In this document: piece by piece, positions 1-7,255 of the stretch
How positions within the stretch are numbered: position 1 is the stretch's first letter
Layout: every line of letters begins with the position of its first letter
DNA from: Burkholderiales bacterium
GTDB lineage: Bacteria > Pseudomonadota > Gammaproteobacteria > Burkholderiales > SG8-39
Direction: 5' to 3'
Length of the DNA: 45,473 nt
Assembly (NCBI GenBank): GCA_023383795.1
Contig: JAHDYJ010000025.1
Location: forward strand, 1-45,473
Made by a program: the position numbers and the translations under genes
Notes under the pieces: model-generated
What the model was told of the DNA's origin: nothing
Databases searched by the model: none
What the model saw: only the letters and a program-made list of their open reading frames with translations

Positions 1-1
1 C

Positions 2-307
2 GACAAGTTCCTGATGCAGCTCGAGGAGCAGCTGCACGAGAAGAAGGTCGAGGCGGTGTTCACCGACAGGCTGAAGGAGTACCTCGCCGAGAAGGGCTTC
101 GACCCGCTGATGGGAGCGCGGCCGATGTCGCGGCTGATCCAGGACACGATCCGCCGCGCGCTCGCGGACGAGCTGCTGTTCGGTCGGCTCGCGGGCGGCG
201 GCAGGGTGACCGTCGATCTCGACGACGAGGGCAAGGTGGCGCTGCGCTTCGCCGACGAGGGGACCCCGGCGGAGCCGGAACCGGCCGCGCCGTCCGAGGC
301 GACCTGA
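2..307 (+). CDS. clpA: ATP-dependent Clp protease ATP-binding subunit ClpA, C-terminal end (partial)
   Basis: The reading frame is open from the window edge, so only the last 101 residues are present. They match the end of the second AAA+ module (D2 small domain) of ClpA, with the conserved GFDPLMGARPMSRLIQD stretch that carries the sensor-2 arginine. ClpA unfolds substrates and feeds them to the ClpP peptidase in the cytoplasm. The last 15 or so residues are a Pro/Glu/Ala-rich tail typical of ClpA. The frame stops at TGA 305-307, just ahead of a strong hairpin. ClpB is less likely because ClpB ends differently and lacks this tail, but the upstream part needed to be certain lies outside the window. 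Confidence 0.9.
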   Translation, partial: DKFLMQLEEQLHEKKVEAVFTDRLKEYLAEKGFDPLMGARPMSRLIQDTIRRALADELLFGRLAGGGRVTVDLDDEGKVALRFADEGTPAEPEPAAPSEAT

Positions 308-336
308 GTCGGGCGCCGGCAGCGCGCTCGTCGATG

Positions 337-370
337 CGAAGGCCGCGCGATGCGCGGCCTTCGTGCTTGT
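337..370 (+). terminator. Rho-independent terminator of clpA
   Basis: A perfect 12-bp inverted repeat (337-348 and 352-363) with a 3-nt loop lies 30 bp after the clpA stop. A T-containing run (tgcttgt) follows. The T-tract is poor, so termination may be only partial. It separates clpA from the fcc genes. Confidence 0.7.
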
Positions 371-515
371 GGCCCCATCAAATATGCCTATCCTGCGCCG
401 GCTGCGAGCTTGATCCATGCCACTTGACGGCCGGCGTTTGACGGACCCACACTCGCCCGCTGGGCGTCCTTGCGCGCCCCGTGCTTGCGCGCCCGTCACC
501 AGCGGAGGAGAGAGC

Positions 516-827
516 ATGAGAACAAGCGCATTGCTCGTCGCGGTGCTCGCCGGTCTGCCAGCGATTGCTGCGGCGCAGGGAAGCAACCCCAGTCTCGGCC
601 GCGATCTCGCGGCGGGATGCGCCCACTGCCACGGCACCGACGGCATAAGCGCCGGCGTCACCGAATCCCTCGCCGGCCGCAGAGCCGAGCAGATCGTCCA
701 GACGGTGAAGGAGTTCCGCGAGGGCAAGAAGCCCGCGACGATCATGCACCAGATCTCCAAGGGCTATACCGACGCTCAGATCGCGGCGATCGCGGCGTAC
801 TTCGCCGCGCAGAAGCCGGCGAAATAG
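516..827 (+). CDS. fccA: Monoheme cytochrome c subunit of flavocytochrome c sulfide dehydrogenase
   Basis: A 103-residue periplasmic class I cytochrome c, probably the electron-accepting subunit that takes electrons from the FAD subunit encoded next door. A Sec signal peptide (residues 1-20) ends at AAA-Q. The heme motif is CAHCH at residues 35-39, and Met77 in PATIMHQI is the expected distal ligand. The C-terminal helix KGYTDAQIAAIAAYF is typical of the FccA/cytochrome c4 group. The ATG at 516 is chosen because GGAGGAG (504-510) precedes it at good spacing and the signal peptide begins there; in-frame sequence upstream does not look coding. The gene is followed after 11 bp by fccB. With a single heme it resembles the roughly 10-kDa FccA of some chemolithotrophs rather than the diheme form of Allochromatium. 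Confidence 0.88.
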   Translation: MRTSALLVAVLAGLPAIAAAQGSNPSLGRDLAAGCAHCHGTDGISAGVTESLAGRRAEQIVQTVKEFREGKKPATIMHQISKGYTDAQIAAIAAYFAAQKPAK

Positions 828-838
828 GGGGGCACGCG

Positions 839-2125
839 ATGACACGCGAATTCAAGCGACGCGACTTCATCAAGTTCGTGGGCGCCGGTGCGGCGGCGAC
901 GCTCGCCGGCTGCGCCACCGAGACGATGGCGCCGAAGCCCGCCGGGCGGGTGTTCGTCATCGGCGGCGGCTTCGGCGGCGCGACCGCCGCGAAGTACATC
1001 CGCATGTGGAGCGGCGGCGCGATCCAGGTTTTCCTGGTCGAGCGCGAGCAGCAGTTCGTCTCCTGCCCGCTCTCCAACCTGGTGCTGGCTGGCTCGCGCA
1101 CCATCGAGCAGAACACGCGCGGCTACGGTAAGCTGCGCGACTACGGCGTCACGGTGCTGCAAGGCGAGGTCGCGGCGATCGACCCGCAGAAGCGCCTGGT
1201 GAAGTTCAAGGCGAAGTACGGCGACATGAGCTACGACCGGCTGGTGCTCGCGCCCGGCATCGACTTCATGTACGACCAGCTTCCCGGACTGAACAACGCC
1301 GAGGCGCAGAAGCAGGTGCTGCACGCCTGGAAGGCGGGTGAGCAGACCGTCGCGCTGCGCAAGCAGCTCGAGGCGATGCCCGACGGCGGCGTGTTCCTGT
1401 TCTCGTTCCCGAAGATGCCGTACCGCTGCCCGCCGGGACCGTACGAGCGCGTGTGCCAGGTCGCCGACTACCTCAAGCGCGCGAAGCCGCGCTCGAAGAT
1501 CCTGGTGCTCGACGCCAATCCCGACATCGTGTCGAAGAAGGGCCTGTTCCTCGCCGCCTGGAACGACCAGTACAAGGGCATCATCGAGTACCGCCCGAAC
1601 CAGGAGGCGCGGGACGTCGACGTCCGCGGCCGCACCGTCAAGACCGAGTTCGACTCGTTCAAGGGCGACGTGCTGAACGTGGTGCCGCCGCAGCGGGCCG
1701 GGGCGATCGCCGCGCAGGCCGGCGTGGTGACCGCCAACAACCGGTGGTGCGAGGTCAACTGGCTCACCACCGAGTCGATCAAGGTGCCGAACATCCACGT
1801 GATCGGCGACGCCACCCAGTCGGCCGCCGGCATGCCGAAGTCCGGCTCGATGGCGAACCAGCAGGCGAAGATCGCGGCCTCCGCGATCGTCGCGCTGATG
1901 ACCGGGCAGCAGGTCAACCAGACGCCGATGATCAACAACACCTGCTACAGCTACACCAGCGCGACCGAGGCGATGCACGTGACCTCGATCCACGCCTGGG
2001 ACCCGGCCAAGAAGACCCTCCTGCCGGTGAAGGGCGCGGGCGGCGTGTCGCCGGCGCGCAGCACGCTCGAGAAGCAGTTCGCCGACGGCTGGGCGATCAA
2101 CATCTGGAACGACATGCTGGGCTAG
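839..2125 (+). CDS. fccB: Flavocytochrome c sulfide dehydrogenase, FAD subunit
   Basis: A 428-residue flavoprotein predicted to oxidise sulfide in the periplasm and pass electrons to the FccA cytochrome. The N-terminus has a Tat motif (RRDFIK, residues 7-12) and a hydrophobic stretch. The Rossmann motif is VIGGGFGG around residues 40-47. Cys76 in SCPLSN matches the cysteine that links FAD covalently in FccB. Cys197 (PYRCPPGP) and Cys369 (NNTCYSY) match the redox-active disulfide pair of the Allochromatium enzyme. The C-terminus has the family's FAS-like dimerisation region with the final AINIWNDMLG. Oddly, LAGC at residues 22-25 is a perfect lipobox inside the Tat signal, so the mature protein may be lipidated at Cys25. 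SoxF is a close relative, but no sox genes are visible here. Start ATG 839 lies 11 bp after fccA. Confidence 0.92.
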   Translation: MTREFKRRDFIKFVGAGAAATLAGCATETMAPKPAGRVFVIGGGFGGATAAKYIRMWSGGAIQVFLVEREQQFVSCPLSNLVLAGSRTIEQNTRGYGKLRDYGVTVLQGEVAAIDPQKRLVKFKAKYGDMSYDRLVLAPGIDFMYDQLPGLNNAEAQKQVLHAWKAGEQTVALRKQLEAMPDGGVFLFSFPKMPYRCPPGPYERVCQVADYLKRAKPRSKILVLDANPDIVSKKGLFLAAWNDQYKGIIEYRPNQEARDVDVRGRTVKTEFDSFKGDVLNVVPPQRAGAIAAQAGVVTANNRWCEVNWLTTESIKVPNIHVIGDATQSAAGMPKSGSMANQQAKIAASAIVALMTGQQVNQTPMINNTCYSYTSATEAMHVTSIHAWDPAKKTLLPVKGAGGVSPARSTLEKQFADGWAINIWNDMLG

Positions 2126-2146
2126 GCGACCGCGCGAGCGCGATCG

Positions 2147-2177
2147 GAAGGGCGGCTGCGGCCGCCCTTCTCTTTTC
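2147..2177 (+). terminator. Terminator after fccAB
   Basis: A perfect 10-bp stem (2147-2156 with 2161-2170) closes a TGCG loop and is followed by TCTTTT. It lies 21 bp after fccB and ends exactly where the convergent dut stop codon begins. It ends fcc transcription; the opposite strand lacks an equally good T-run. Confidence 0.85.
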
Positions 2178-2627
2178 CTACGCGTGCCCCGTGCTGCCGA
2201 ACCCGCCGGCGCCGCGCTCGCTCGCGGCGAACTCCGCGACGACGTTCAGCGCGACCTGCAGCACCGGCACGATGACGAGCTGCGCGATGCGGTCCATCGG
2301 GTTGAGCGTGTAGGTCCGCGCCGAGCGGTTCCAGGCCGACACCATGAGCTGCCCCTGGTAGTCCGAGTCGATCAGCCCGACCAGGTTGCCGAGCACGATG
2401 CCGTGCCTGTGGCCGAGCCCCGAGCGCGGCAGCACCAGCGCCGCCAGGCCCGGATCCTCGAGGTGGATCGCGATCCCGGTCGGCACGAGCTCGGATGCGC
2501 CCGGGGCGAGCTCGAGCGGCGCGTCGATGCACGCGCGCAGATCGAGGCCGGCGGCGCCCCGCGTCGCGTACTCGAGCGGAGTCTCGTGCAGCCGGGGGTC
2601 GAGGATCTTGACGTCGATGACATGCAT
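2178..2627 (-). CDS. dut: Deoxyuridine 5'-triphosphate nucleotidohydrolase (dUTPase)
   Basis: A 149-residue trimeric dUTPase that hydrolyses dUTP to dUMP and pyrophosphate. All five family motifs are visible: AAGLDLRA (1), [11 protein letters not shown] (2), [10 protein letters not shown] with the catalytic Asp (3), DRIAQLVI (4) and the C-terminal [10 protein letters not shown] (5). Start ATG 2627 is chosen because the protein family begins with [14 protein letters not shown] sequence. The in-frame extension upstream is encoded by heptamer repeats and is not expected to be protein. No Shine-Dalgarno sequence precedes this ATG. Downstream of coaBC on the same strand, as in many betaproteobacteria. 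Confidence 0.95.
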   Translation of the reverse strand: MHVIDVKILDPRLHETPLEYATRGAAGLDLRACIDAPLELAPGASELVPTGIAIHLEDPGLAALVLPRSGLGHRHGIVLGNLVGLIDSDYQGQLMVSAWNRSARTYTLNPMDRIAQLVIVPVLQVALNVVAEFAASERGAGGFGSTGHA

Positions 2628-2630
2628 CAG

Positions 2631-2672
2631 AGTGGACAGTGGAAAGTGGGCAGTGGAAAGCGGGCAGTGGGC
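2631..2672. repeat. Array of six 7-bp repeats upstream of dut
   Basis: Six tandem heptamers read on the plus strand as AGTGGAC, AGTGGAA, AGTGGGC, AGTGGAA, AGCGGGC and AGTGGGC. On the minus strand the unit is ACTGCCC/ACTTTCC. The array fills the gap between coaBC and dut and replaces the place where a ribosome-binding site for dut would be. The same unit family recurs at 30143-30191. Confidence 0.85.
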
Positions 2673-2737
2673 GGCGCGCACGGAGGCGGCGGCCCCGCCG
2701 CCCGGAACGAGCGACCGCGGACGCTACGCGCGGACGA

Positions 2738-3943
2738 TCATCGTTTCCCGAGCATCGCCGCGATGTGCGCGACGAGCTTGCGGGCGAGCACGATCTTCGG
2801 CGCGCGCGCGAGCGCATGCTCGCCGGCGTCGTCGAACAGCGTGAGCGCGTTGTCGTCGCGACCGAACGCCTCGTGCGCGAGGTTGGCGGCCAGGAGCGGC
2901 ACGCCCTTCTTCCGGCGCTTCGCCTGCGCGTACTCGCGCAGGTTCTCGGTCTCGGCGGCGAAGCCCACGCAGAACGGCGCCTGCGGCAGCGCCGCGACCG
3001 CGGCGAGGATGTCCGGGTTCTCCGTGAGCTCGATCCTGGGCGGCCCGCCGTCCTTCTTGAGCTTCGTCTGCCGCGGATTCGCGACCCGGTAGTCCGACAC
3101 CGCGGCCACCGCGACGAACACGTCGGCCCGCGGCGCGAGGCCCATGACCGCGTCGTGCATCTCGCGCGCGGTGACGACGTCCCGGCGCGCGACCCCGGGC
3201 GGCGCGGCGAGCGGCGTCGGCCCCGCGACCAGGGTGACCTCGGCGCCCGCCTCCGCCGCCGCCTGCGCGACGGCGAATCCCATCTTGCCCGAGCTCAGGT
3301 TCGTTATTCCGCGCACCGTGTCGATCGGCTCGAACGTCGGCCCGGCGGTCACCAGCACCCGCTTGCCGGCCAGCCGCTTGGGCCCGGTCATCGCGGCGAG
3401 CTCGGCGAAGATCTCGGCCGCCTCCAGCATGCGCCCCATGCCGACCTCGCCGCACGCCTGGTCGCCGGGCGCCGGACCGAAGACCGCGATGCCATCGGCG
3501 CGGAGCGTCGCGAGGTTGCGCTGGGTCGCCGGGTGCTCCCACATCTGCCGGTTCATCGCCGGCGCGATCGCGAGCGGACACTCCCGCGCGAGGCACAGCG
3601 TCGCCAGCAGGTCGTCGGCGAGGCCGTGAGCGAGCTTGGCCATGAAATCGGCCGTGGCGGGGGCGACGACGATCAGGTCGCGGTCGCGCGAGAGCTCGAT
3701 GTGGGCCATGTTGTTCGGCACGCCGGGATCCCACATGTCCGTGTACACCGGGTTGCCCGACAGCCCCTGCATCGTGACCGGGGTGACGAAGCGGCACGCG
3801 CTCGCGGTCATCACGACGCGCAGGTCGGCGCCGGCCTTGACGACGAGCCGCGCCAGCTCTGCCGCCTTGTACGCGGCGATGCCCCCGGTGATCCCGAGCA
3901 GAATCCGTTTGCCCGCCAGGCCGGCCGTTGCGGTTGCGTCCAC
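2738..3943 (-). CDS. coaBC: Bifunctional phosphopantothenoylcysteine decarboxylase / phosphopantothenate-cysteine ligase
   Basis: Two steps of coenzyme A synthesis in one protein of about 401 residues. The CoaC half has the FMN-binding [10 protein letters not shown], the catalytic His in NNMAHIELS, the PAMNRQMW motif and the active-site Cys in [11 protein letters not shown]. The CoaB half has [29 protein letters not shown] and the KLKKDGG lysine motif. Start: GTG 3943 has GAGAGG (3953-3958 on this strand) nine bases ahead and is followed by LAGKRILLG, where the family begins. An upstream in-frame ATG at 3973 lacks a ribosome-binding site and would add ten residues. Divergent from radC. Confidence 0.93.
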   Translation of the reverse strand: MDATATAGLAGKRILLGITGGIAAYKAAELARLVVKAGADLRVVMTASACRFVTPVTMQGLSGNPVYTDMWDPGVPNNMAHIELSRDRDLIVVAPATADFMAKLAHGLADDLLATLCLARECPLAIAPAMNRQMWEHPATQRNLATLRADGIAVFGPAPGDQACGEVGMGRMLEAAEIFAELAAMTGPKRLAGKRVLVTAGPTFEPIDTVRGITNLSSGKMGFAVAQAAAEAGAEVTLVAGPTPLAAPPGVARRDVVTAREMHDAVMGLAPRADVFVAVAAVSDYRVANPRQTKLKKDGGPPRIELTENPDILAAVAALPQAPFCVGFAAETENLREYAQAKRRKKGVPLLAANLAHEAFGRDDNALTLFDDAGEHALARAPKIVLARKLVAHIAAMLGKR

Positions 3944-4025
3944 GCGATCGCGCCTCTCGCCGTTATACCCCATGCGGCGGACCACGCCGCACGAGGCCGA
4001 TTCTACGCGAACCCGGAGGGAGCCC

Positions 4026-4700
4026 ATGGGCATCACCCAGTGGCCGGCGCGCGAGCGCCCGCGCGAGAAGCTGCTCGCCCGCGGCCCGCGCGCCCTGTCC
4101 GACGCGGAGCTGCTCGCGATCTTTCTGCGCACCGGCGTGCGCGGCGCGAGCGCGGTCGATCTCGGCCGGACGCTGCTCGAGCGCTGCGGGTCGCTATCCG
4201 GGGTGTTCGGCGCCGACCTGCGGCAGCTCACCGCCCTGCCCGGCCTCGGCGCCGCCAAGTGCGCGCAGCTGCTGGCGGCCTTCGAGCTCGCGCGGCGCGC
4301 GCTCGCCGAGCGCGTCGCCGCCGGCGATGCGCTCGCCTCGCCGGCCGCGGTGCGTGACTACCTGCGGCTCTCGCTCGGCTCGCGCGGACACGAGGTGTTC
4401 CTGGCGGTGCTGCTCGACGCCCAGAACCGGGTCATCGCCGAGGAGGAGCTCTTTCGCGGCACCCTCACGCAGACCAGCGTGTACCCGCGTGAAGTCGTCA
4501 AGTGCGCGCTGCGCCACAACGCCGCCGCGGTGATCTTCGCCCACAACCACCCGTCCGGCGTCGCCGAACCGAGCCAGGCGGATCGGACCCTCACCGAGAC
4601 GCTGCGCCGCTCGCTCGCGCTGGTCGACGTGCGCGTGCTCGACCATTTCGTGGTCGGGCGGGGCGAGGCGGCATCGTTCGCCGAGCGCGGCCTCCTCTGA
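4026..4700 (+). CDS. radC: RadC family JAB-domain protein
   Basis: A 224-residue protein of the UPF0758/RadC family. The N-terminal part carries the helix-hairpin-helix-like [15 protein letters not shown] segment, and the C-terminal JAB/MPN domain has the metal motif HNHPSG with a downstream Asp in PSQADRTLT. The conserved start [20 protein letters not shown] fixes ATG 4026, and GGAGG (4015-4019) lies ahead of it. Despite its name its role in repair is unproven in most bacteria. Position before rpmB-rpmG is a common betaproteobacterial arrangement. Confidence 0.93.
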   Translation: MGITQWPARERPREKLLARGPRALSDAELLAIFLRTGVRGASAVDLGRTLLERCGSLSGVFGADLRQLTALPGLGAAKCAQLLAAFELARRALAERVAAGDALASPAAVRDYLRLSLGSRGHEVFLAVLLDAQNRVIAEEELFRGTLTQTSVYPREVVKCALRHNAAAVIFAHNHPSGVAEPSQADRTLTETLRRSLALVDVRVLDHFVVGRGEAASFAERGLL

Positions 4701-4720
4701 CCCCCGGATCGCGCAGGCGC

Positions 4721-4750
4721 TTGATGCGATTCGCGTTCCTGTCCTATAAT
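4721..4750 (+). promoter_or_regulatory. Sigma-70 promoter of rpmB-rpmG
   Basis: TTGATG (4721-4726) and a perfect TATAAT (4745-4750) are separated by 18 bp and lie 36 bp ahead of the rpmB start. Strong for a ribosomal protein operon. Confidence 0.75.
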
Positions 4751-4785
4751 CGCCGGCTTCCGCGAACCGAACCGGAGCAGCGTCA

Positions 4786-5019
4786 ATGGCGCGAGTGTGC
4801 CAAGTCACGGGCAAGAAGCCGATCGTCGGCTACAACGTCTCCCACGCCAACAACCGGACCAAGCGCCGTTTCCTGCCCAACCTGCAGTACCGGCGGTTCT
4901 GGGTCGAGTCGGAGAAGCGCTGGGTGCGGTTGCGGGTCTCGAATGCGGGACTGCGCCTGATCGACAAGAAGGGCATCGAGTCGGTGCTCGCCGACCTGCG
5001 CGCCCGCGGCGCGCTCTGA
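4786..5019 (+). CDS. rpmB: 50S ribosomal protein L28
   Basis: A 77-residue large-subunit ribosomal protein. It starts with the typical [12 protein letters not shown], contains [18 protein letters not shown] and ends with the [13 protein letters not shown] segment. ATG 4786 follows GGAGCAG at good spacing. Followed after 16 bp by rpmG, the standard pair. Confidence 0.98.
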   Translation: MARVCQVTGKKPIVGYNVSHANNRTKRRFLPNLQYRRFWVESEKRWVRLRVSNAGLRLIDKKGIESVLADLRARGAL

Positions 5020-5035
5020 GCCCGGAGGAAAGGCC

Positions 5036-5191
5036 ATGCGCGAGAAGATCAAGCTGGAATCGACGGCCGGCACCGGCCACTTCTACACGACGACCAAGAA
5101 CAAGCGCACCACTCCGGACAAGATCGAGATCAAGAAGTACGATCCCAAGGCGCGCAAGCACGTCGTCTACAAGGAAACCAAGCTGAAGTGA
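5036..5191 (+). CDS. rpmG: 50S ribosomal protein L33
   Basis: A 51-residue protein that begins [19 protein letters not shown] and ends [11 protein letters not shown], the usual length and sequence for bacterial L33. It has no Cys pair, so it is the zinc-independent type. GGAGGAAAGG (5023-5032) precedes ATG 5036. Its stop codon overlaps the left arm of a 24-bp perfect palindrome (5189-5212). Confidence 0.97.
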   Translation: MREKIKLESTAGTGHFYTTTKNKRTTPDKIEIKKYDPKARKHVVYKETKLK

Positions 5192-5208
5192 CCGCGGCGT
5201 ACGCCGCG

Positions 5209-5293
5209 GTCATCCCCGCGCGGGGACCGGAAAAGCTGCGGGGACGCAGGGTGCCCGCAGGACCTGGCTGGATTCCGCTCGCGCGGGAATGAC
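5209..5293. repeat. REP-like palindromic element with GTCATYCCCGCGCG ends
   Basis: The element begins GTCATCCCCGCGCG (5209-5222) and ends with the inverse, CGCGCGGGAATGAC (5280-5293), one mismatch between the arms. The interior contains further short dyads. The GTCATTCCCGCG...GGAATCC type of sequence is a dispersed intergenic repeat in many proteobacteria. Only one copy was seen in this window. It lies between rpmG and its terminator. Confidence 0.6.
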
Positions 5294-5303
5294 GGACAAA
5301 ACT

Positions 5304-5335
5304 GAAAAGCCCGCCGCCGGCGGGCTTTTCTTTCG
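5304..5335. terminator. Bidirectional terminator between rpmG and the desaturase
   Basis: A perfect 12-bp stem (5304-5315 with 5319-5330) with a 3-nt loop. The stem itself carries AAAA on one side and TTTT on the other, with TTT beyond. It can stop rpmG transcription and, from the other strand, the desaturase gene that ends at 5351. Confidence 0.88.
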
Positions 5336-5350
5336 GGCCCGGCGCGGACG

Positions 5351-6517
5351 CTACGCGTACGACCGCAGTCCGCGCGAGAACTCCACCAGCGGCCGGATGC
5401 CGGTCGCCTCGGCGCGCTGGCACCAGTCCTGGAGCTGGCGCACCAGCTGGTCGCGCGAAGCGTGCGAGCGCTCCCACAACGCCACCAGCTCGCGGCGCAT
5501 CGCGTACGCCGTCGCGAGCGCCGAGCTGCGCTTGAGCTCCTCGGCGAGGCGGGTGCGCTGGCCTTCGGCAAGCTTGCGCTCGTCCCGGACCAGCCAGCGC
5601 TTGAGCCTCCGCAGCGCCTGCGCGTCGTGCGGCGCGAGGCGCTTGAGCTCCTCGGCGTAGGTCGCCTTCAACGAGCGGGCGTATCTGGCGAGCACGTCGT
5701 AGCGGTTGGCGATCACCGCCTGGACCGTGTCGAGATCGATCGCGTGCTTGGCCGGCGCGAAGCGCGGCGTCGGCGCGACCTTCTTCACCTGCGCGAGACC
5801 GAGCGCCTCGAGAATCCGGATGTAGACCCAGCCGATGTCGAACTCGTACCACTTGTTGGAGAGCTTCGCCGAGGTGGCGTAGGCGTGGTGGTTGTTGTGG
5901 AGCTCCTCGCCGCCGATCAGGATCCCGAACGGGACGATGTTCGTGCTCGCGTCCGGCGTGTCCCAGTTCCGGTAGCCGAGGTAGTGGCCGAGCCCGTTGA
6001 TCACGCCCGCCGCCCAGAACGGGATCCACGCGATCTGCACGACGAAGATCACGAGACCGGGCACGATCCCGAACAGCAGCACGTCCGCCAGGCCCATCAG
6101 GATCAGCCCCAGCCGCGTGTGCTTCGCGTACACGTTGCGCTCGATCCAGTCGTCCGGCGTCCCGTGGCCGTAGCGGCTCAGGGTCTCGCGGTTGTAGGAC
6201 TCCTTCACGTAGAGGAGCACGCCCAGCCACAGCACGCGGTTGATGCCGTAGATCTGCGGGCTGTGCGGGTCCTCCGCGGTCTCGCACTTCGCGTGGTGCT
6301 TGCGGTGGATCGCCGCCCACTCCTTGGTGACCATGCCGGTGGTCAGCCAGAGCCAGAGCCGGAAGAAATGCGACGCGACCGGATGCAGATCGAGCGCGCG
6401 GTGCGCCTGGCAACGGTGCAGGAAGATCGTCACCGATGCGATGGTGACGTGCGTCAGCGCGAGCGCGACGAGCACAAAGCCCCACCAAGGGAGATCGAAC
6501 AGGCCGGAAAATAGCAT
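5351..6517 (-). CDS. Membrane-bound fatty acid desaturase (delta-9 acyl desaturase family)
   Basis: A 388-residue integral membrane di-iron desaturase that should introduce a cis double bond into acyl chains. The three histidine boxes are HRCQAH (34-39), HRKHH (71-75) and HNNHH (207-211), in the order and spacing of the acyl-CoA desaturase/DesA family. Hydrophobic segments lie at about 10-32, 52-62, 94-104 and 136-180. The C-terminal 150 residues are charged and probably cytoplasmic, longer than in eukaryotic enzymes but usual for proteobacterial ones. The electron donor is not encoded nearby. A promoter lies upstream (6561-6588). The gene follows rpmG convergently, a conserved betaproteobacterial order. 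Confidence 0.9.
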   Translation of the reverse strand: MLFSGLFDLPWWGFVLVALALTHVTIASVTIFLHRCQAHRALDLHPVASHFFRLWLWLTTGMVTKEWAAIHRKHHAKCETAEDPHSPQIYGINRVLWLGVLLYVKESYNRETLSRYGHGTPDDWIERNVYAKHTRLGLILMGLADVLLFGIVPGLVIFVVQIAWIPFWAAGVINGLGHYLGYRNWDTPDASTNIVPFGILIGGEELHNNHHAYATSAKLSNKWYEFDIGWVYIRILEALGLAQVKKVAPTPRFAPAKHAIDLDTVQAVIANRYDVLARYARSLKATYAEELKRLAPHDAQALRRLKRWLVRDERKLAEGQRTRLAEELKRSSALATAYAMRRELVALWERSHASRDQLVRQLQDWCQRAEATGIRPLVEFSRGLRSYA

Positions 6518-6560
6518 TTGGATCCGCGGGTTAGTTATAGGTGTTCGGTGTTGCCGCCCG

Positions 6561-6588
6561 ATTCTACGGCAATTCTCGCCGCTGGCAA
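6561..6588 (-). promoter_or_regulatory. Probable sigma-70 promoter of the desaturase gene
   Basis: On the minus strand TTGCCA (6583-6588) and TAGAAT (6561-6566) are separated by 16 bp. Transcription would start near 6554 and leave a leader of about 37 nt. The remaining gap to 6677 shows nothing else. Confidence 0.5.
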
Positions 6589-6676
6589 CCGGGACGGTCT
6601 GCTGCCAGTGAAAAACTGTAGCATGCGGCCCGGGCGCGCGCGTCCCGGCGGCGTCGTGGGCGACGTCAGTCCCCGC

Positions 6677-7255
6677 TCACCGCGTCGGCCGGCCGTACGG
6701 AAGCGCCTGCGCCCGCCGGCGCTCCCAGTTCGCGAGATACGCCAGCGCGAGCTCCCGGTTGCGCCGCACGATCAGCAGGTTCTCGGCGTTCTTGCGCTGC
6801 GCGGCCGAGGTCCAGTTGAAGCTGCCGGTGATCACCACGCTCTCGCGCGTGTCGGCGTCGATGATCATCACCTTGCTGTGCGCTGCGGCATAGCGCACCT
6901 CCAGCCAGACCGGGATGCCCGCCCCGGCGAGCTCGGGGATGCGGGTGAATCCTGCGCCGTAGACCTGCTCGCGGTCGGCGGTCACCGCGACGTCGATGCC
7001 GCGCTGCCGCGCGGCGACCAGCGCCCGGGCGATCGCGCGATTGCTGAAGCTGAAGGCCTGCACGCGGATCTGCCGCCGCGCGGCCCCGATCGCCGCGACG
7101 ACCAGCCCCTCGGCGTCGTCCCAGGGCGGGAACGCGACCTGCACGGTCCCCGCCGCCGCGAGCTCGCGCGGCGGCTGCGCGCTCGCCCCCTCGCGCGCGG
7201 AGGCCGCGGCGATCGCGCAGCAGGCTGCGGCCGCGACGGCGAACGCCCGCATCAT
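6677..7255 (-). CDS. Phospholipase D-like nuclease (single HKD motif), secreted
   Basis: A 192-residue protein with a Sec signal peptide (residues 1 to about 20, ending in an Ala-rich stretch) and one PLD domain. The catalytic motif HSKVMIID (HxKxxxxD) is followed by ITGSFNWTSAAQRKNAENLL, the pattern of Nuc-type endonucleases that work as dimers with one HKD each. It is probably a periplasmic or secreted non-specific endonuclease or phosphodiesterase. ATG 7255 overlaps the rsmB stop codon (ATGA), so translation is probably coupled to rsmB. Why a secreted nuclease is coupled to an rRNA methyltransferase is not evident. Confidence 0.87.
   Translation of the reverse strand: MMRAFAVAAAACCAIAAASAREGASAQPPRELAAAGTVQVAFPPWDDAEGLVVAAIGAARRQIRVQAFSFSNRAIARALVAARQRGIDVAVTADREQVYGAGFTRIPELAGAGIPVWLEVRYAAAHSKVMIIDADTRESVVITGSFNWTSAAQRKNAENLLIVRRNRELALAYLANWERRRAQALPYGRPTR

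Noticed and set aside
470..838. A 123-residue N-terminal extension of FccB
   Set aside because: It reads through fccA out of frame; the Tat signal starts at ATG 839.
2628..2681. An 18-residue N-terminal extension of dUTPase
   Set aside because: It is encoded by the heptamer array ([11 protein letters not shown]) and is absent from the family pattern.
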